In this document: positions 1 through 7,206 of the stretch, piece by piece
Layout: each line of letters opens with the position of its first letter
Position numbering within the stretch: the stretch's first letter is position 1
Assembly: GCA_035299065.1 (NCBI GenBank)
Contig: DATGXI010000054.1
Location: 1 to 21,865 of the forward strand
DNA from: DASPJQ01 sp035299065
GTDB lineage: Bacteria; Bacteroidota; Bacteroidia; Flavobacteriales_D; UBA2798
DNA length: 21,865 nucleotides
Reading direction: 5' to 3'
Program-made: the position numbers and the translations under genes
Notes under the pieces: generated by a model
The model's input: the letters and a program-made list of their open reading frames with translations, nothing else
Told to the model about the DNA's origin: nothing
Databases searched by the model: none

Positions 1-236
1 ATTTTCACATGCATGCTCAGAGGCCTATTGAATCAACGCGAGCTTAACCACGCATTCCACATGATGGGTTTGTGGGAACATAAGGCCTGTGCCAAATCGC
101 GAGCATAGGAATGAAAACTTATAAACGAATCGAAAACTGCGAAGCGATCTGCCAATTTTCACATGCATGCTCAGAGGCCTATTGAATCAACGCGAGCTTA
201 ACCACGCATTCCACATGATGGGTTTGTGGGAACATA
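1..236. repeat. 82-bp perfect direct repeat (1-82 and 155-236) copying the rlmD 3' end
   Basis: Bases 1-82 and 155-236 are identical and separated by 72 unrelated bases, giving a period of 154. Each copy holds the last 18 codons and the stop of the methyltransferase gene (stop at 179-181 in the intact copy, 25-27 in the extra copy) plus 24 bases downstream. The extra copy is a severed tail: its upstream sequence (83-154) does not match the gene. The repeat sits exactly at the window edge, so a short local duplication and an assembly loop at a contig end are both possible. By chance a 47-codon minus-strand ORF (168 to 25) runs from inside copy 2 through the spacer into the copied tail; I do not consider it a gene. 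Confidence 0.9.
25..82 (-). pseudogene. Duplicated 3' fragment of rlmD (fragment only)
   Basis: This stretch encodes the same 18 C-terminal residues as the intact methyltransferase, including the HHVEC segment that carries the conserved Glu near the end of RumA-type enzymes, and the same TAG stop. Upstream of base 82 the similarity stops abruptly, and neither the SAM-binding motif nor the catalytic Cys is present. It is either the scar of a small tandem duplication or an assembly artefact. It cannot encode a working enzyme. Confidence 0.5.
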
Positions 237-1591
237 TCAACCGGTTGTATTTTTTCAATCTTATACGTATCACGCAATAAATCCAAATCACGCGCCTGTG
301 TTGCAGGGTTACAGCTTACATAAACCACCGTTTTAGCTTTTATTTTTTTGATCATTTCCACCACATCGGCATGCATGCCATTGCGTGGTGGGTCGGTAAT
401 AACCACATCGGGATAGCCATTTGAATGCAGGAAATCATCGGTAAGCATATCTTTCATGTCACCCGCATAAAATGATGTGTTTTTGATGTTGTTTAGTTGT
501 GAATTCAGTTTTGCATCGGTAATGGCATCCTCAACATATTCAATTCCTACAACATGTTTTGCTTTTGAGGCTACAAAATTGGCAATGGTTCCTGTGCCCG
601 TGTACAAGTCATAAACCAGTTCATTGCCGGTTAAACCTGCAAAATTGCGGGTGTATTCATACAGGGTTAAGGCCTGTTTGGTATTGGTTTGAAAAAATGA
701 TTTTGGGCTGACCTTGAATTTTAGATCGCCCAGCCATTCGCTAATGTATCCATCGCCATAAAACGTATGCAATTCCTGGTCGCCAATGGTATCGTTCACT
801 TTTTTATTTACCACGTAAACCAATGTTTTTATATCTGGAAATTGTTCTTTCGCGGCCTGCATTAACGCAGTGTGTTTTTCTGTCACATCGCTGCCAAAAA
901 CAACAATTAACATCCATTCGTTTTTCACCGTGTTACGCAGTATGATGTTGCGCATGTCGCCTGCTTTTTCATAATGGTTGTAGAATGACAATTCCAGTTC
1001 AACACTTTTGTGTTTGATGAAATTGCGTATGGTGTTTGATAAATCGTTTTGCAACCAGCATTTTTCAATGCCAATTATTTTATCAAACCGTTCAGGAACA
1101 TGAAATCCCAGGGTAGGTGCCGAGGCGTCAATTGTTTTATCGGCAATTTCGGCTTCGGTTAACCAGCGTTTATTGGAAAATGTAAATTCAAGCTTGTTCC
1201 GGTAAAAAAACTGTTCAGGGCAGGGTGCAATGGGGTCAATTGATGAGAAATCAAGTTTTCCGATACGGGTAAAATTATCAAAAACCTGTTTTTGTTTATA
1301 GTGTAATTGCTGCTCGTATAAAAGGTTTTGCCATTTACACCCGCCACACACCCCAAAGTGCGCGCAATTGGGCTGTATACGCCATGGCGAGGGTTTTATC
1401 ACCTCCAGAACACGGGCATCGTAAAACCTGCGTTTACTGCGAAAAACATTGAGCTTAACAACATCGCCCGGAACACCCATATGAACAAAAATTACTTTAT
1501 CGTTGTACCGCGCAATGCTTTTACCCTCTGAGGCAGCATCGGTTATCTCAATCTCGTTTATAACAAAAGGTGTGAATTTTTTACGTCCCAT
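179..1591 (-). CDS. rlmD: 23S rRNA (uracil-C5)-methyltransferase, RlmD/RumA family
   Basis: SAM-dependent methyltransferase that puts a methyl group on C5 of a uracil in 23S rRNA (U1939 for E. coli RlmD). The 470 residues match the family layout: a TRAM-like RNA-binding domain at about 8-65, a 4Fe-4S cysteine set C76, C82, C85 and C178, a SAM-binding loop DLYTGTGT at 328-335, DPPRNG at 400-405, the catalytic Cys427 in VSCNPAT, and the conserved Glu461 in HHVEC. The start is ATG at 1591 with no clear Shine-Dalgarno site. The next gene is divergent, with only 46 bases between the starts. The family is certain. The exact target is less so, because RlmC, RlmD and RlmCD look alike; the four cysteines favour the RlmD/RlmCD side. 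The 3' end is duplicated at the left window edge. Confidence 0.9.
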   Translation of the reverse strand: MGRKKFTPFVINEIEITDAASEGKSIARYNDKVIFVHMGVPGDVVKLNVFRSKRRFYDARVLEVIKPSPWRIQPNCAHFGVCGGCKWQNLLYEQQLHYKQKQVFDNFTRIGKLDFSSIDPIAPCPEQFFYRNKLEFTFSNKRWLTEAEIADKTIDASAPTLGFHVPERFDKIIGIEKCWLQNDLSNTIRNFIKHKSVELELSFYNHYEKAGDMRNIILRNTVKNEWMLIVVFGSDVTEKHTALMQAAKEQFPDIKTLVYVVNKKVNDTIGDQELHTFYGDGYISEWLGDLKFKVSPKSFFQTNTKQALTLYEYTRNFAGLTGNELVYDLYTGTGTIANFVASKAKHVVGIEYVEDAITDAKLNSQLNNIKNTSFYAGDMKDMLTDDFLHSNGYPDVVITDPPRNGMHADVVEMIKKIKAKTVVYVSCNPATQARDLDLLRDTYKIEKIQPVDMFPQTHHVECVVKLALIQ

Positions 1592-1609
1592 AAATCGGTT
1601 AAAAATAGG

Positions 1610-1617
1610 TATATTTG
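1610..1617 (+). promoter_or_regulatory. Candidate -7 promoter element for rocD
   Basis: TATATTTG fits the Bacteroidota -7 consensus TAnnTTTG and lies 20 bases before the ATG at 1638, inside the 46-base divergent spacer. That would give a leader of about 12-15 bases. I see no good TTG at the -33 position, so the assignment rests on the -7 motif and its position. Confidence 0.45.
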
Positions 1618-1637
1618 CGGCTCAAAATGTTTAAATA

Positions 1638-2888
1638 ATGGAAGTGATGGAACAAACTATGGTTGGCCAGGCCAGTGCGCGGGCAATGGAGCTTGAAAAT
1701 AAATACGGTGCGCACAATTACCATCCACTTCCCGTGGTTTTAAGTAAGGGCGAAGGCGTGTATGTGTGGGATCTTGAAGGTAAGCAGTATTTTGATTTTT
1801 TAGCAGCTTATTCGGCCGTTAACCAGGGTCATTGCCATCCTAAAATTACCGCAGCCGTGGTTGAACAGGTGAATAAACTTACCTTATCGTCACGCGCATT
1901 TTACAACGATTCACTTGGCGAATTTGAAAAATTTGCTACCGAATATTTTGGTTTTGATAAACTGCTTCCTATGAATACCGGTGCCGAGGCGGTTGAAACT
2001 GCACTTAAACTGGCACGCAGGTGGGGTTATGTAAATAAAGGACTGGCTGAAAATGCCGCAAAAATTGTGGTATGTGAAAACAACTTCCATGGACGCACCA
2101 TTTCCATTATTTCCATGTCAACCGATCCCGATTCATTCGGAAAATTTGGTCCGTTTACGCCAGGAATTATTAAAGTTCCATATAACGATGCGGCAGCGTT
2201 GGAAAAAATACTTGCGGCCGATAAGGACATTTGCGGATTCCTGGTTGAGCCTATACAAGGCGAAGCTGGTGTTGTTGTACCGGATAAAGGATATTTAAAG
2301 GCTTGTTACGATGCCTGTAAAAAACACAATGTATTGTTTATTGCCGATGAAATACAGGCAGGTCTAGGTCGTACAGGAAAAATGCTTTGTTGTGACCACG
2401 AAAATGTAAAGCCTGATATTTTAATACTTGGTAAAGCCCTTTCAGGTGGTGTTTATCCGGTGTCGGCTGTATTGGCCAATGATGAAATTATGCTCAACAT
2501 TAAACCAGGCCAGCACGGCTCAACCTATGGGGGAAATCCCATAGCATGTAAAGCCGGCATAGCAGCATTGAGCGTATTAAAAGAAGAAAACCTGGTTGAA
2601 AATTCGGCACGTTTGGGCGATGTTTTACTGGCAGAATTGCAGCGCATACAAAAAGCACACCCGGTTGCCGTAAAAGCGGTACGTGGTAAAGGCCTGTGGG
2701 CAGCTATGGTGATTGAAGAAAAAGAGGGAAGAGGCGCCTGGGAATTGTGCATGAAAATGAAAGAACTTGGATTATTGGCAAAACCTACGCATGGCGATAC
2801 TATACGTTTTGCACCTGCGTTGGTAATTACCGAACCGCAATTGCGCGAATGTATTGCTATTATTGAGCAGGCTTTGAATGAATTTTAA
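1638..2888 (+). CDS. rocD: Ornithine-oxo-acid transaminase (ornithine aminotransferase)
   Basis: PLP-dependent class-III aminotransferase that moves the delta-amino group of ornithine to 2-oxoglutarate, giving glutamate semialdehyde/pyrroline-5-carboxylate and glutamate; it is a cytosolic enzyme of arginine and proline metabolism. In its 416 residues I see the cofactor-phosphate segment NTGAEA (113-118), HGRT (151-154), the PLP-ring Asp237 in IADEIQ, and the Schiff-base Lys266 in LGKALSGG. The motifs GHCHPKI, EPIQGEAGV and GGVYPVSAV are typical of ornithine rather than acetylornithine or 4-aminobutyrate aminotransferases. The ATG at 1638 is the first in frame; a second ATG at 1647 is possible. 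The gene stands next to a spermidine-pathway gene but is separated from it by a repeat element, so co-transcription is uncertain. Confidence 0.93.
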   Translation: MEVMEQTMVGQASARAMELENKYGAHNYHPLPVVLSKGEGVYVWDLEGKQYFDFLAAYSAVNQGHCHPKITAAVVEQVNKLTLSSRAFYNDSLGEFEKFATEYFGFDKLLPMNTGAEAVETALKLARRWGYVNKGLAENAAKIVVCENNFHGRTISIISMSTDPDSFGKFGPFTPGIIKVPYNDAAALEKILAADKDICGFLVEPIQGEAGVVVPDKGYLKACYDACKKHNVLFIADEIQAGLGRTGKMLCCDHENVKPDILILGKALSGGVYPVSAVLANDEIMLNIKPGQHGSTYGGNPIACKAGIAALSVLKEENLVENSARLGDVLLAELQRIQKAHPVAVKAVRGKGLWAAMVIEEKEGRGAWELCMKMKELGLLAKPTHGDTIRFAPALVITEPQLRECIAIIEQALNEF

Positions 2889-2901
2889 TCCAATAAATGT
2901 C

Positions 2902-2998
2902 TAACCACAGAGAAAACAGAGCAAACCCAGAGTACCCGAAGGTATTTTGCATAGTTTCTCGGCTTTCTCTGTGATAATCTCTGATGCCTCTGTGGTTA
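2902..2998. repeat. CACAGAG-type inverted-repeat element
   Basis: Perfect 11-base arms TAACCACAGAG at 2902-2912 and its complement at 2988-2998 enclose a 97-base unit. Inside both arms CAGAG recurs about every 10 bases, so the arms stay similar beyond the perfect part. Intergenic elements built on ACCACAGAG are known to me from many unrelated bacterial genomes as interspersed non-coding repeats. Here it fills nearly the whole space between rocD and nspC and ends 7 bases before the nspC start codon. It could fold in RNA and act as a terminator-like or stabilising structure for rocD; there is no run of U after the arm. Confidence 0.7.
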
Positions 2999-3005
2999 AA
3001 TCAAT

Positions 3006-4142
3006 ATGAGTATCGATATATCTAAAATCCCTTCTCCCTGTTTTGTTCTTGAGGAGAATTTACTGCGCAACAATCTATCGCTTATAAAATCAGTAGCCGA
3101 TGAAGCGGGTGTTGAAATTATTCTGGCATTTAAAGGCTTTAGTATGTGGGGGGCTTTTCCCATTGTACGCGAGTATGTAAAAGGCGCTACCGCAAGTTCG
3201 CTTAATGAGGCAAGGTTATGTGTGGAGGAAATGAAAACCAAATCGCATACCTATTGCGTAGCCATTGGTGACGATGAAATTGATGAATTAATTTCGCTTT
3301 CATCACACTTAACATTTAATTCATTGTCACAATTTAACCGGTTTAAAGACAAAGCGCTTAAAGCGGGAATTTCATGTGGAATACGCGTGAATCCACAATA
3401 TTCTGAAGTGACTACTGACTTGTATAATCCGTGTTCACCCAATTCGCGCCTGGGTGTGACCAGCGAACATTTTGGAGATAAATTGCCCGAAGGAGTTGAA
3501 GGAATTCATTTCCATGCCCTTTGTGAAAACGATTCGTTTACCCTTGAAAAAACACTTGCTGCATTTGAGCAGCGATTTGGTCACCTGATCAGGCAGGCCA
3601 AATGGGTGAATATGGGAGGTGGACATTTAATGACCCGTAAAGGTTATGATACAAAACACCTGGTTAAACTCTTGCGTGAGTTCAAGCAACGTTATAATGT
3701 GCATGTTATTCTTGAGCCGGGTAGTGCTTTTGCCTGGCAAACGGGTGTACTTGTAAGCAAAGTGCTGGACATAGTGGAGGCAAATGGCATAAAAACGGCC
3801 ATGCTTGATGTTTCGTTTACTGCCCACATGCCTGACTGCCTTGAAATGCCCTACAAACCGCGTATTTCAGGCGCAAACATGGAACCCGAAAAAGGTAAGC
3901 CAACCTACAGGATGGGCGGCACAAGTTGTTTAAGTGGCGACTATATGTTTGAGTATTCATTTGAAAAAGAATTGCAAATAGGTGATAAGCTTGTGTTGGA
4001 AGATATGATTCATTATACCATGGTGAAAACAAGTTTTTTTAATGGCGTAAAGCATCCTTCAATCGGTATTTGGAATAAAAACAATGAGTTTAAACTTCTT
4101 CGCGAATTCGGTTATTCAGAATATAAAAACAAATTGTCGTAA
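3006..4142 (+). CDS. nspC: Carboxynorspermidine/carboxyspermidine decarboxylase
   Basis: Fold-III PLP decarboxylase that makes (nor)spermidine from carboxy(nor)spermidine, the last step of the aspartate-semialdehyde route to triamines used by many Bacteroidota. The 378 residues have the family length. Visible are Lys43 in AFKGFSMW (PLP Schiff base), HFHALCEN at 168-175, the phosphate-binding GGGH at 204-207, EPGS at 237-240, and the catalytic Cys308 and Asp312 in GTSCLSGD. The absence of a long N-terminal extension and the wording of these motifs separate it from diaminopimelate and ornithine/arginine decarboxylases. The partner carboxyspermidine dehydrogenase is not in the window. The start is ATG at 3006, right behind the repeat element. 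The stop TAA shares its last base with the ATG of the next gene, so the two are probably translationally coupled. Confidence 0.9.
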   Translation: MSIDISKIPSPCFVLEENLLRNNLSLIKSVADEAGVEIILAFKGFSMWGAFPIVREYVKGATASSLNEARLCVEEMKTKSHTYCVAIGDDEIDELISLSSHLTFNSLSQFNRFKDKALKAGISCGIRVNPQYSEVTTDLYNPCSPNSRLGVTSEHFGDKLPEGVEGIHFHALCENDSFTLEKTLAAFEQRFGHLIRQAKWVNMGGGHLMTRKGYDTKHLVKLLREFKQRYNVHVILEPGSAFAWQTGVLVSKVLDIVEANGIKTAMLDVSFTAHMPDCLEMPYKPRISGANMEPEKGKPTYRMGGTSCLSGDYMFEYSFEKELQIGDKLVLEDMIHYTMVKTSFFNGVKHPSIGIWNKNNEFKLLREFGYSEYKNKLS

Positions 4143-5266
4143 TGAATAGTCGTATTGGTTACATATTTTTTTTCATACTTTTCAGTAAATCGATTTATTC
4201 TCAACCTCAAAAAGCAAGTGATTTGCTTGACATAGCCGATTCCATTTATTATGCTGACCCGGATAAGTCATGTAAGTTGTGTCTTGATGCATATAAACTT
4301 GCCGGTGCGGAAGCTGATTTTATGAGCAGGGCCGATGCGCAGGTGTGCCTTGCACGTTATTATTTACTTAAATCAGATTACATAAAAACAAAAAAATACA
4401 TTGAAAGGTCAATACAGGAATACAAAAATTTAAGAGGAAAAGACGAAAGCAAAATAAAAGACAGATTGGGAATAGCATACAACCTGTATTCAATCCTTTA
4501 TTTTCGTCTTGGAGAGGATCAAAAATCGTATGATTACCAAAACGAGGCTATACGTTTATTCAAGGAAAACGGTAATATACAGGGCATGATTCACATCATG
4601 ACAAATCTTGCCAATTCATATATTAAGGATAAACGCCTGGAACAAGCTCAAACGCTTTTGGATGAAATTTATTCCTATAAAGATCGTATGTCGCAAACCG
4701 CGCTTTATTTTTACCAGCAAAATATGGGATTGTTGCGCATGGAGCAGGGCAACTACAATGAGGCTCTCAGCTGGCTTGTAAAAGCCTTAAAAACGGCACA
4801 AACGCAGGCTATGCGTGATAGTGAAATAACGGTAATGACCCTGACCGGTAAAACCTATGCGTTGATTGGGAATTACGGCAAGGCCAACGCAATATTAAAA
4901 AAAGCAGAAAAATTGGCCATTGCACAAAACCTGGAATATGAATTAAACGAAGTGTACAGGCAACAGGTTAGTATTTTAAAGCAGCAGGGTCAAAATGATG
5001 AGGCCATGGTAATTGAGGCAAAGCTGGTAAAGCTGGAGTCCAATGTGCGCCAGGAGGTATTTAATGCTAAGGCAAAAAAAGACAGTTTAGCAATTATCCT
5101 GGAGAATAAAAAACGTGAATTGCAAATAAAAGAAGCACAATTGAGGGCTTCACATCAAAAAAGTACACGCACTAAGTTCCTGTTTATTCCTTTGATTGGC
5201 GGCCTTGTAATTGGCCTGGCCATATTTCTTTTTATGCGTTACCGCAACAATAGTTTAAAAAAATAA
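4142..5266 (+). CDS. Exported TPR protein with C-terminal membrane helix, lacking an output domain
   Basis: The 374 residues read as a signal peptide (about 1-20, cleavage after IYS), helical TPR-like repeats (about 25-300, for example GNYNEALSWLVKAL at 203-216 and GNYGKANAILKKAEKLA at 243-259), a charged coiled coil (about 300-340) and one membrane helix (about 346-365). It ends nine residues later with RYRNNSLKK. This is the sensor half of Bacteroidota TPR histidine kinases or TPR/HTH regulators, such as the kinase at 7976-9958 here, but nothing follows the helix. Only four bases separate its stop from the convergent desaturase, so there is no room for a frameshifted kinase or HTH part. It overlaps nspC by one base (TAATG). 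Function unknown; it may be a co-sensor or a scaffold in the inner membrane. Confidence 0.8.
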   Translation: MNSRIGYIFFFILFSKSIYSQPQKASDLLDIADSIYYADPDKSCKLCLDAYKLAGAEADFMSRADAQVCLARYYLLKSDYIKTKKYIERSIQEYKNLRGKDESKIKDRLGIAYNLYSILYFRLGEDQKSYDYQNEAIRLFKENGNIQGMIHIMTNLANSYIKDKRLEQAQTLLDEIYSYKDRMSQTALYFYQQNMGLLRMEQGNYNEALSWLVKALKTAQTQAMRDSEITVMTLTGKTYALIGNYGKANAILKKAEKLAIAQNLEYELNEVYRQQVSILKQQGQNDEAMVIEAKLVKLESNVRQEVFNAKAKKDSLAIILENKKRELQIKEAQLRASHQKSTRTKFLFIPLIGGLVIGLAIFLFMRYRNNSLKK

Positions 5267-5270
5267 ATTG

Positions 5271-6365
5271 TTAAGCCGTTAACGGTTTTCCTAATCGCAT
5301 AAGTGTTTTTGTATGCGAAATAAGCGCTGTAAAAAAGGTTGTTTTTTCGTGATAAGGAAGGTTAAATTCCTGTGCCGTTGTGCGAACTATTTTTGACAGT
5401 TTGCGGTAATGTATGTGGCAAATTGACGGGAATAAGTGATGCTCAACCTGGTAATTTAGTCCGCCAATAAACCATGAAGTAATGCGGCTTTTTGGAGCAA
5501 AATTAGCAGTGGTATACAATTGGTGAACCGCCCAGTCATTCTCCATATTACCCGTTGCATCGGGTATTGGGAAATTGGTTTCTTCAATAACATGAGCCGG
5601 TTGAAATATAGCGGCAAGGGTAAGGCCGGCAACAAAATGCAATACAGCAAAACCAATCAACACATATAAAACAGGCAACCCGGTAACCAAAACAGGAATA
5701 CCAACCATGTAAATATAATATAGCAGTTTACCAACAATAAGGGCTATAAGGTGTTTGCGGTAAGAAATGTTTTTTGTTTTTAAAAGCCCCATGTCACGGT
5801 AACGCTTAAGCGCTACAAAATCTTTTGTGGTCACCCACATAAATGTCATGAACCCATAAAAAAACCACGCATAAATGAACTGGAATCGGTGCACTTTTTT
5901 AAGTGGTGCGTGTGGCGAAAAACGAAGTATGCCAACAGGAGCAATATCTTCATCATGGTCATGAATATTGGTAAATGTGTGGTGAAGCTCATTGTGCTGC
6001 AGGCGCCAGTTTAAATAATGACCACCAAGCATGTTAAGCGTATAGGATAAAAGACGGTTAATGTGTTGGTTTTTTGAATAGCTGCCGTGATTGGCATCGT
6101 GCATAACTGAAAGACCAATACTGGCCATACCAAATCCCATAGCAATGCCAACCAGGATTATGCCTGAGAGTGAACTGATATAGCCGCCAACCATAAATGC
6201 ATAGGGAACAAAATAAATTCCAAGTAAAACAATGGTTTTTACTGCCATGGTCCAATTTCCACTTTTTGAAATTTTGTTGGTTTTGAAATATTCATCAACA
6301 CGGGATTTTGCAGTCTTGAAAAATAAACGTTGTTGAGTGTTGAAACGAATTGATGCGTTTGACAT
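5271..6365 (-). CDS. Fatty acid desaturase, front-end/acyl-lipid type
   Basis: Membrane-bound di-iron desaturase that uses O2 and electrons to put a double bond in a fatty acyl chain. The 364 residues carry the three histidine boxes: HDANH (89-93), HNELHH (124-129) and QVEHH (306-310). The Gln in the third box is the mark of front-end and linoleoyl-CoA/delta-6-like desaturases rather than delta-9 acyl-CoA enzymes. Hydrophobic pairs at about 42-85 and 203-255 fit four membrane passes. There is no fused cytochrome b5 domain, so an external electron donor is needed. Regiochemistry cannot be read from the sequence. The start is ATG at 6365, behind a long AT-rich leader with a promoter motif and a 16-bp palindrome further upstream. 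The gene converges on the TPR gene with a 4-base gap. Confidence 0.9.
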   Translation of the reverse strand: MSNASIRFNTQQRLFFKTAKSRVDEYFKTNKISKSGNWTMAVKTIVLLGIYFVPYAFMVGGYISSLSGIILVGIAMGFGMASIGLSVMHDANHGSYSKNQHINRLLSYTLNMLGGHYLNWRLQHNELHHTFTNIHDHDEDIAPVGILRFSPHAPLKKVHRFQFIYAWFFYGFMTFMWVTTKDFVALKRYRDMGLLKTKNISYRKHLIALIVGKLLYYIYMVGIPVLVTGLPVLYVLIGFAVLHFVAGLTLAAIFQPAHVIEETNFPIPDATGNMENDWAVHQLYTTANFAPKSRITSWFIGGLNYQVEHHLFPSICHIHYRKLSKIVRTTAQEFNLPYHEKTTFFTALISHTKTLMRLGKPLTA

Positions 6366-6403
6366 TTGTTTTTATTAAAAGGTTTACTACTAGCGTCTCA
6401 AAA

Positions 6404-6423
6404 AAATAAAAACAAATAAAAAC
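6404..6423. repeat. Two tandem copies of a 10-base A-rich unit
   Basis: AAATAAAAAC is repeated twice (6404-6413 and 6414-6423), followed by a partial third unit. It lies in the presumed 5' leader of the desaturase mRNA, where it reads as U-rich. It may only be low-complexity sequence. Confidence 0.5.
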
Positions 6424-6449
6424 AAACTTGTTTCCGCGATTTTGATTGT

Positions 6450-6457
6450 CAAATATA
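6450..6457 (-). promoter_or_regulatory. Candidate -7 promoter element for the desaturase
   Basis: On the minus strand TATATTTG (6457 to 6450) matches TAnnTTTG and lies 84 bases before the desaturase ATG. It would give a leader of roughly 75-80 bases, U-rich and including two copies of a 10-base unit (6404-6423). No convincing -33 TTG is seen. Confidence 0.4.
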
Positions 6458-6491
6458 CGCAGAATAGGTGAACACAGTTCGATTACGCAAC

Positions 6492-6507
6492 TACCTGAAT
6501 TCAGGTA
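6492..6507. promoter_or_regulatory. 16-bp perfect palindrome, candidate operator
   Basis: TACCTGAATTCAGGTA is perfectly self-complementary with no spacer, in the AT-rich intergenic region 35 bases upstream of the desaturase -7 motif and 36 bases before the small ORF at 6543. A spacer-free palindrome of this length suits binding of a homodimeric regulator better than a hairpin, which would have no loop. The position fits an activator or repressor site for the desaturase, but no regulator is identified. Confidence 0.5.
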
Positions 6508-6542
6508 TTTTAATGTGTGGAAATTACGATATTTAGCTGATT

Positions 6543-6734
6543 ATGAGGGGCGATTCCCGACCTCTGGTTGTTAACATTATTTACGTCAAAAACTTCTTTC
6601 ACTATGAAACCGGAAAGATAAAGCATGAATGTATATTATTCAACGATAAAAACCCTAAGAAAATAAAATTTGAACACCCAAACTGGGAATTTGTTAATAT
6701 GCTTGATCAGGAATTTTTTTTGGAACGTATTTAA
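6543..6734 (+). CDS. Hypothetical small protein (63 codons)
   Basis: A short ORF starting at ATG 6543 after an in-frame TAG at 6534 and ending ten bases before the convergent smpB gene. The product is mixed aromatic and charged (NWEFVNMLDQEFFLERI near the end), with no signal peptide, no membrane helix and no motif I recognise. The region is not antisense to another gene, which speaks for it; there is no recognisable promoter or Shine-Dalgarno site, which speaks against it. Without it, 6366-6744 would be 379 bases holding only the desaturase promoter region and the palindrome. It could also be a decayed fragment. Confidence 0.4.
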   Translation: MRGDSRPLVVNIIYVKNFFHYETGKIKHECILFNDKNPKKIKFEHPNWEFVNMLDQEFFLERI

Positions 6735-6744
6735 AATATACCAA

Positions 6745-7194
6745 TTACTTTTTCTTCATGCGGTCAATTTCCCTTTTTGCGTCCTTTGTTTTTAAATCTT
6801 CACGTTTATCGTATTGTTTTTTCCCAATAGCTGTGGCAATTTTAATCTTAAAAAGACCTTTTTCGTTCAGGAATAATTCAATTGGAACCAGCGTGAAACC
6901 TTTTGTTTTGGTAGCTTTTTCAATTTTGTCAATTTCGCGTGAGTTCAATAACAATTTGCGATCACGCACCGGCACATGGTTGTTATAGCTGCCCGCAGCA
7001 AATTCGTTTATATTGGCATTGCGCAAATAAACCTCGTTGTTGTGCAAAACACAGTACGCCTCGGCAATGCTTCCTTTTCCCGCACGCAATGACTTTACTT
7101 CAGTACCTGTTAAAACAATTCCGGCAAGATAAGTGTCCTTGATGGCATAATTGAAGAATGCTTTCCTGTTTGATATTTTTACTTCCTTTTGCAC
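6745..7194 (-). CDS. smpB: SsrA-binding protein SmpB
   Basis: Binds tmRNA and brings it to stalled ribosomes for trans-translation; cytosolic. The product has the typical NRKAFFNY start region, the core GIVLTGTEVKSLRAGKGSI, the segment YNNHVPVRDRKLLL, and the basic tail (KKQYDKREDLKTKDAKREIDR) that enters the mRNA channel. I take the GTG at 7194 as start (149 residues). An in-frame TTG at 7209 would add five residues (after the initiator, YLCP then V), but a TAnnTTTG promoter motif covers exactly those codons, and the GTG version begins like other SmpB proteins. The start lies 19 bases after the stop of the LytTR regulator gene, so transcription from upstream is also possible. Confidence 0.93.
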   Translation of the reverse strand: MQKEVKISNRKAFFNYAIKDTYLAGIVLTGTEVKSLRAGKGSIAEAYCVLHNNEVYLRNANINEFAAGSYNNHVPVRDRKLLLNSREIDKIEKATKTKGFTLVPIELFLNEKGLFKIKIATAIGKKQYDKREDLKTKDAKREIDRMKKK

Positions 7195-7198
7195 GGGG

Positions 7199-7206
7199 CA
7201 AAGGTA
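7199..7206 (-). promoter_or_regulatory. Candidate -7 promoter element for smpB
   Basis: TACCTTTG on the minus strand (7206 to 7199) fits TAnnTTTG and ends only four bases before the GTG start. Transcription would begin at or very near the start codon, giving a leaderless or nearly leaderless mRNA. No clear -33 TTG is present; the -33 zone falls in the end of the response-regulator gene. It decides against the TTG start at 7209. Confidence 0.45.

Noticed and set aside
25..168. 47-codon minus-strand ORF running from repeat copy 2 through the spacer into the copied rlmD tail
   Set aside because: It depends wholly on the duplicated tail, has no homology in its first part, and may be an assembly artefact.
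5276..5285. Palindrome CCGTTAACGG at the convergent end of the TPR and desaturase genes
   Set aside because: Ten bases without a loop or T run, within the last desaturase codons; too short to call a terminator or operator.
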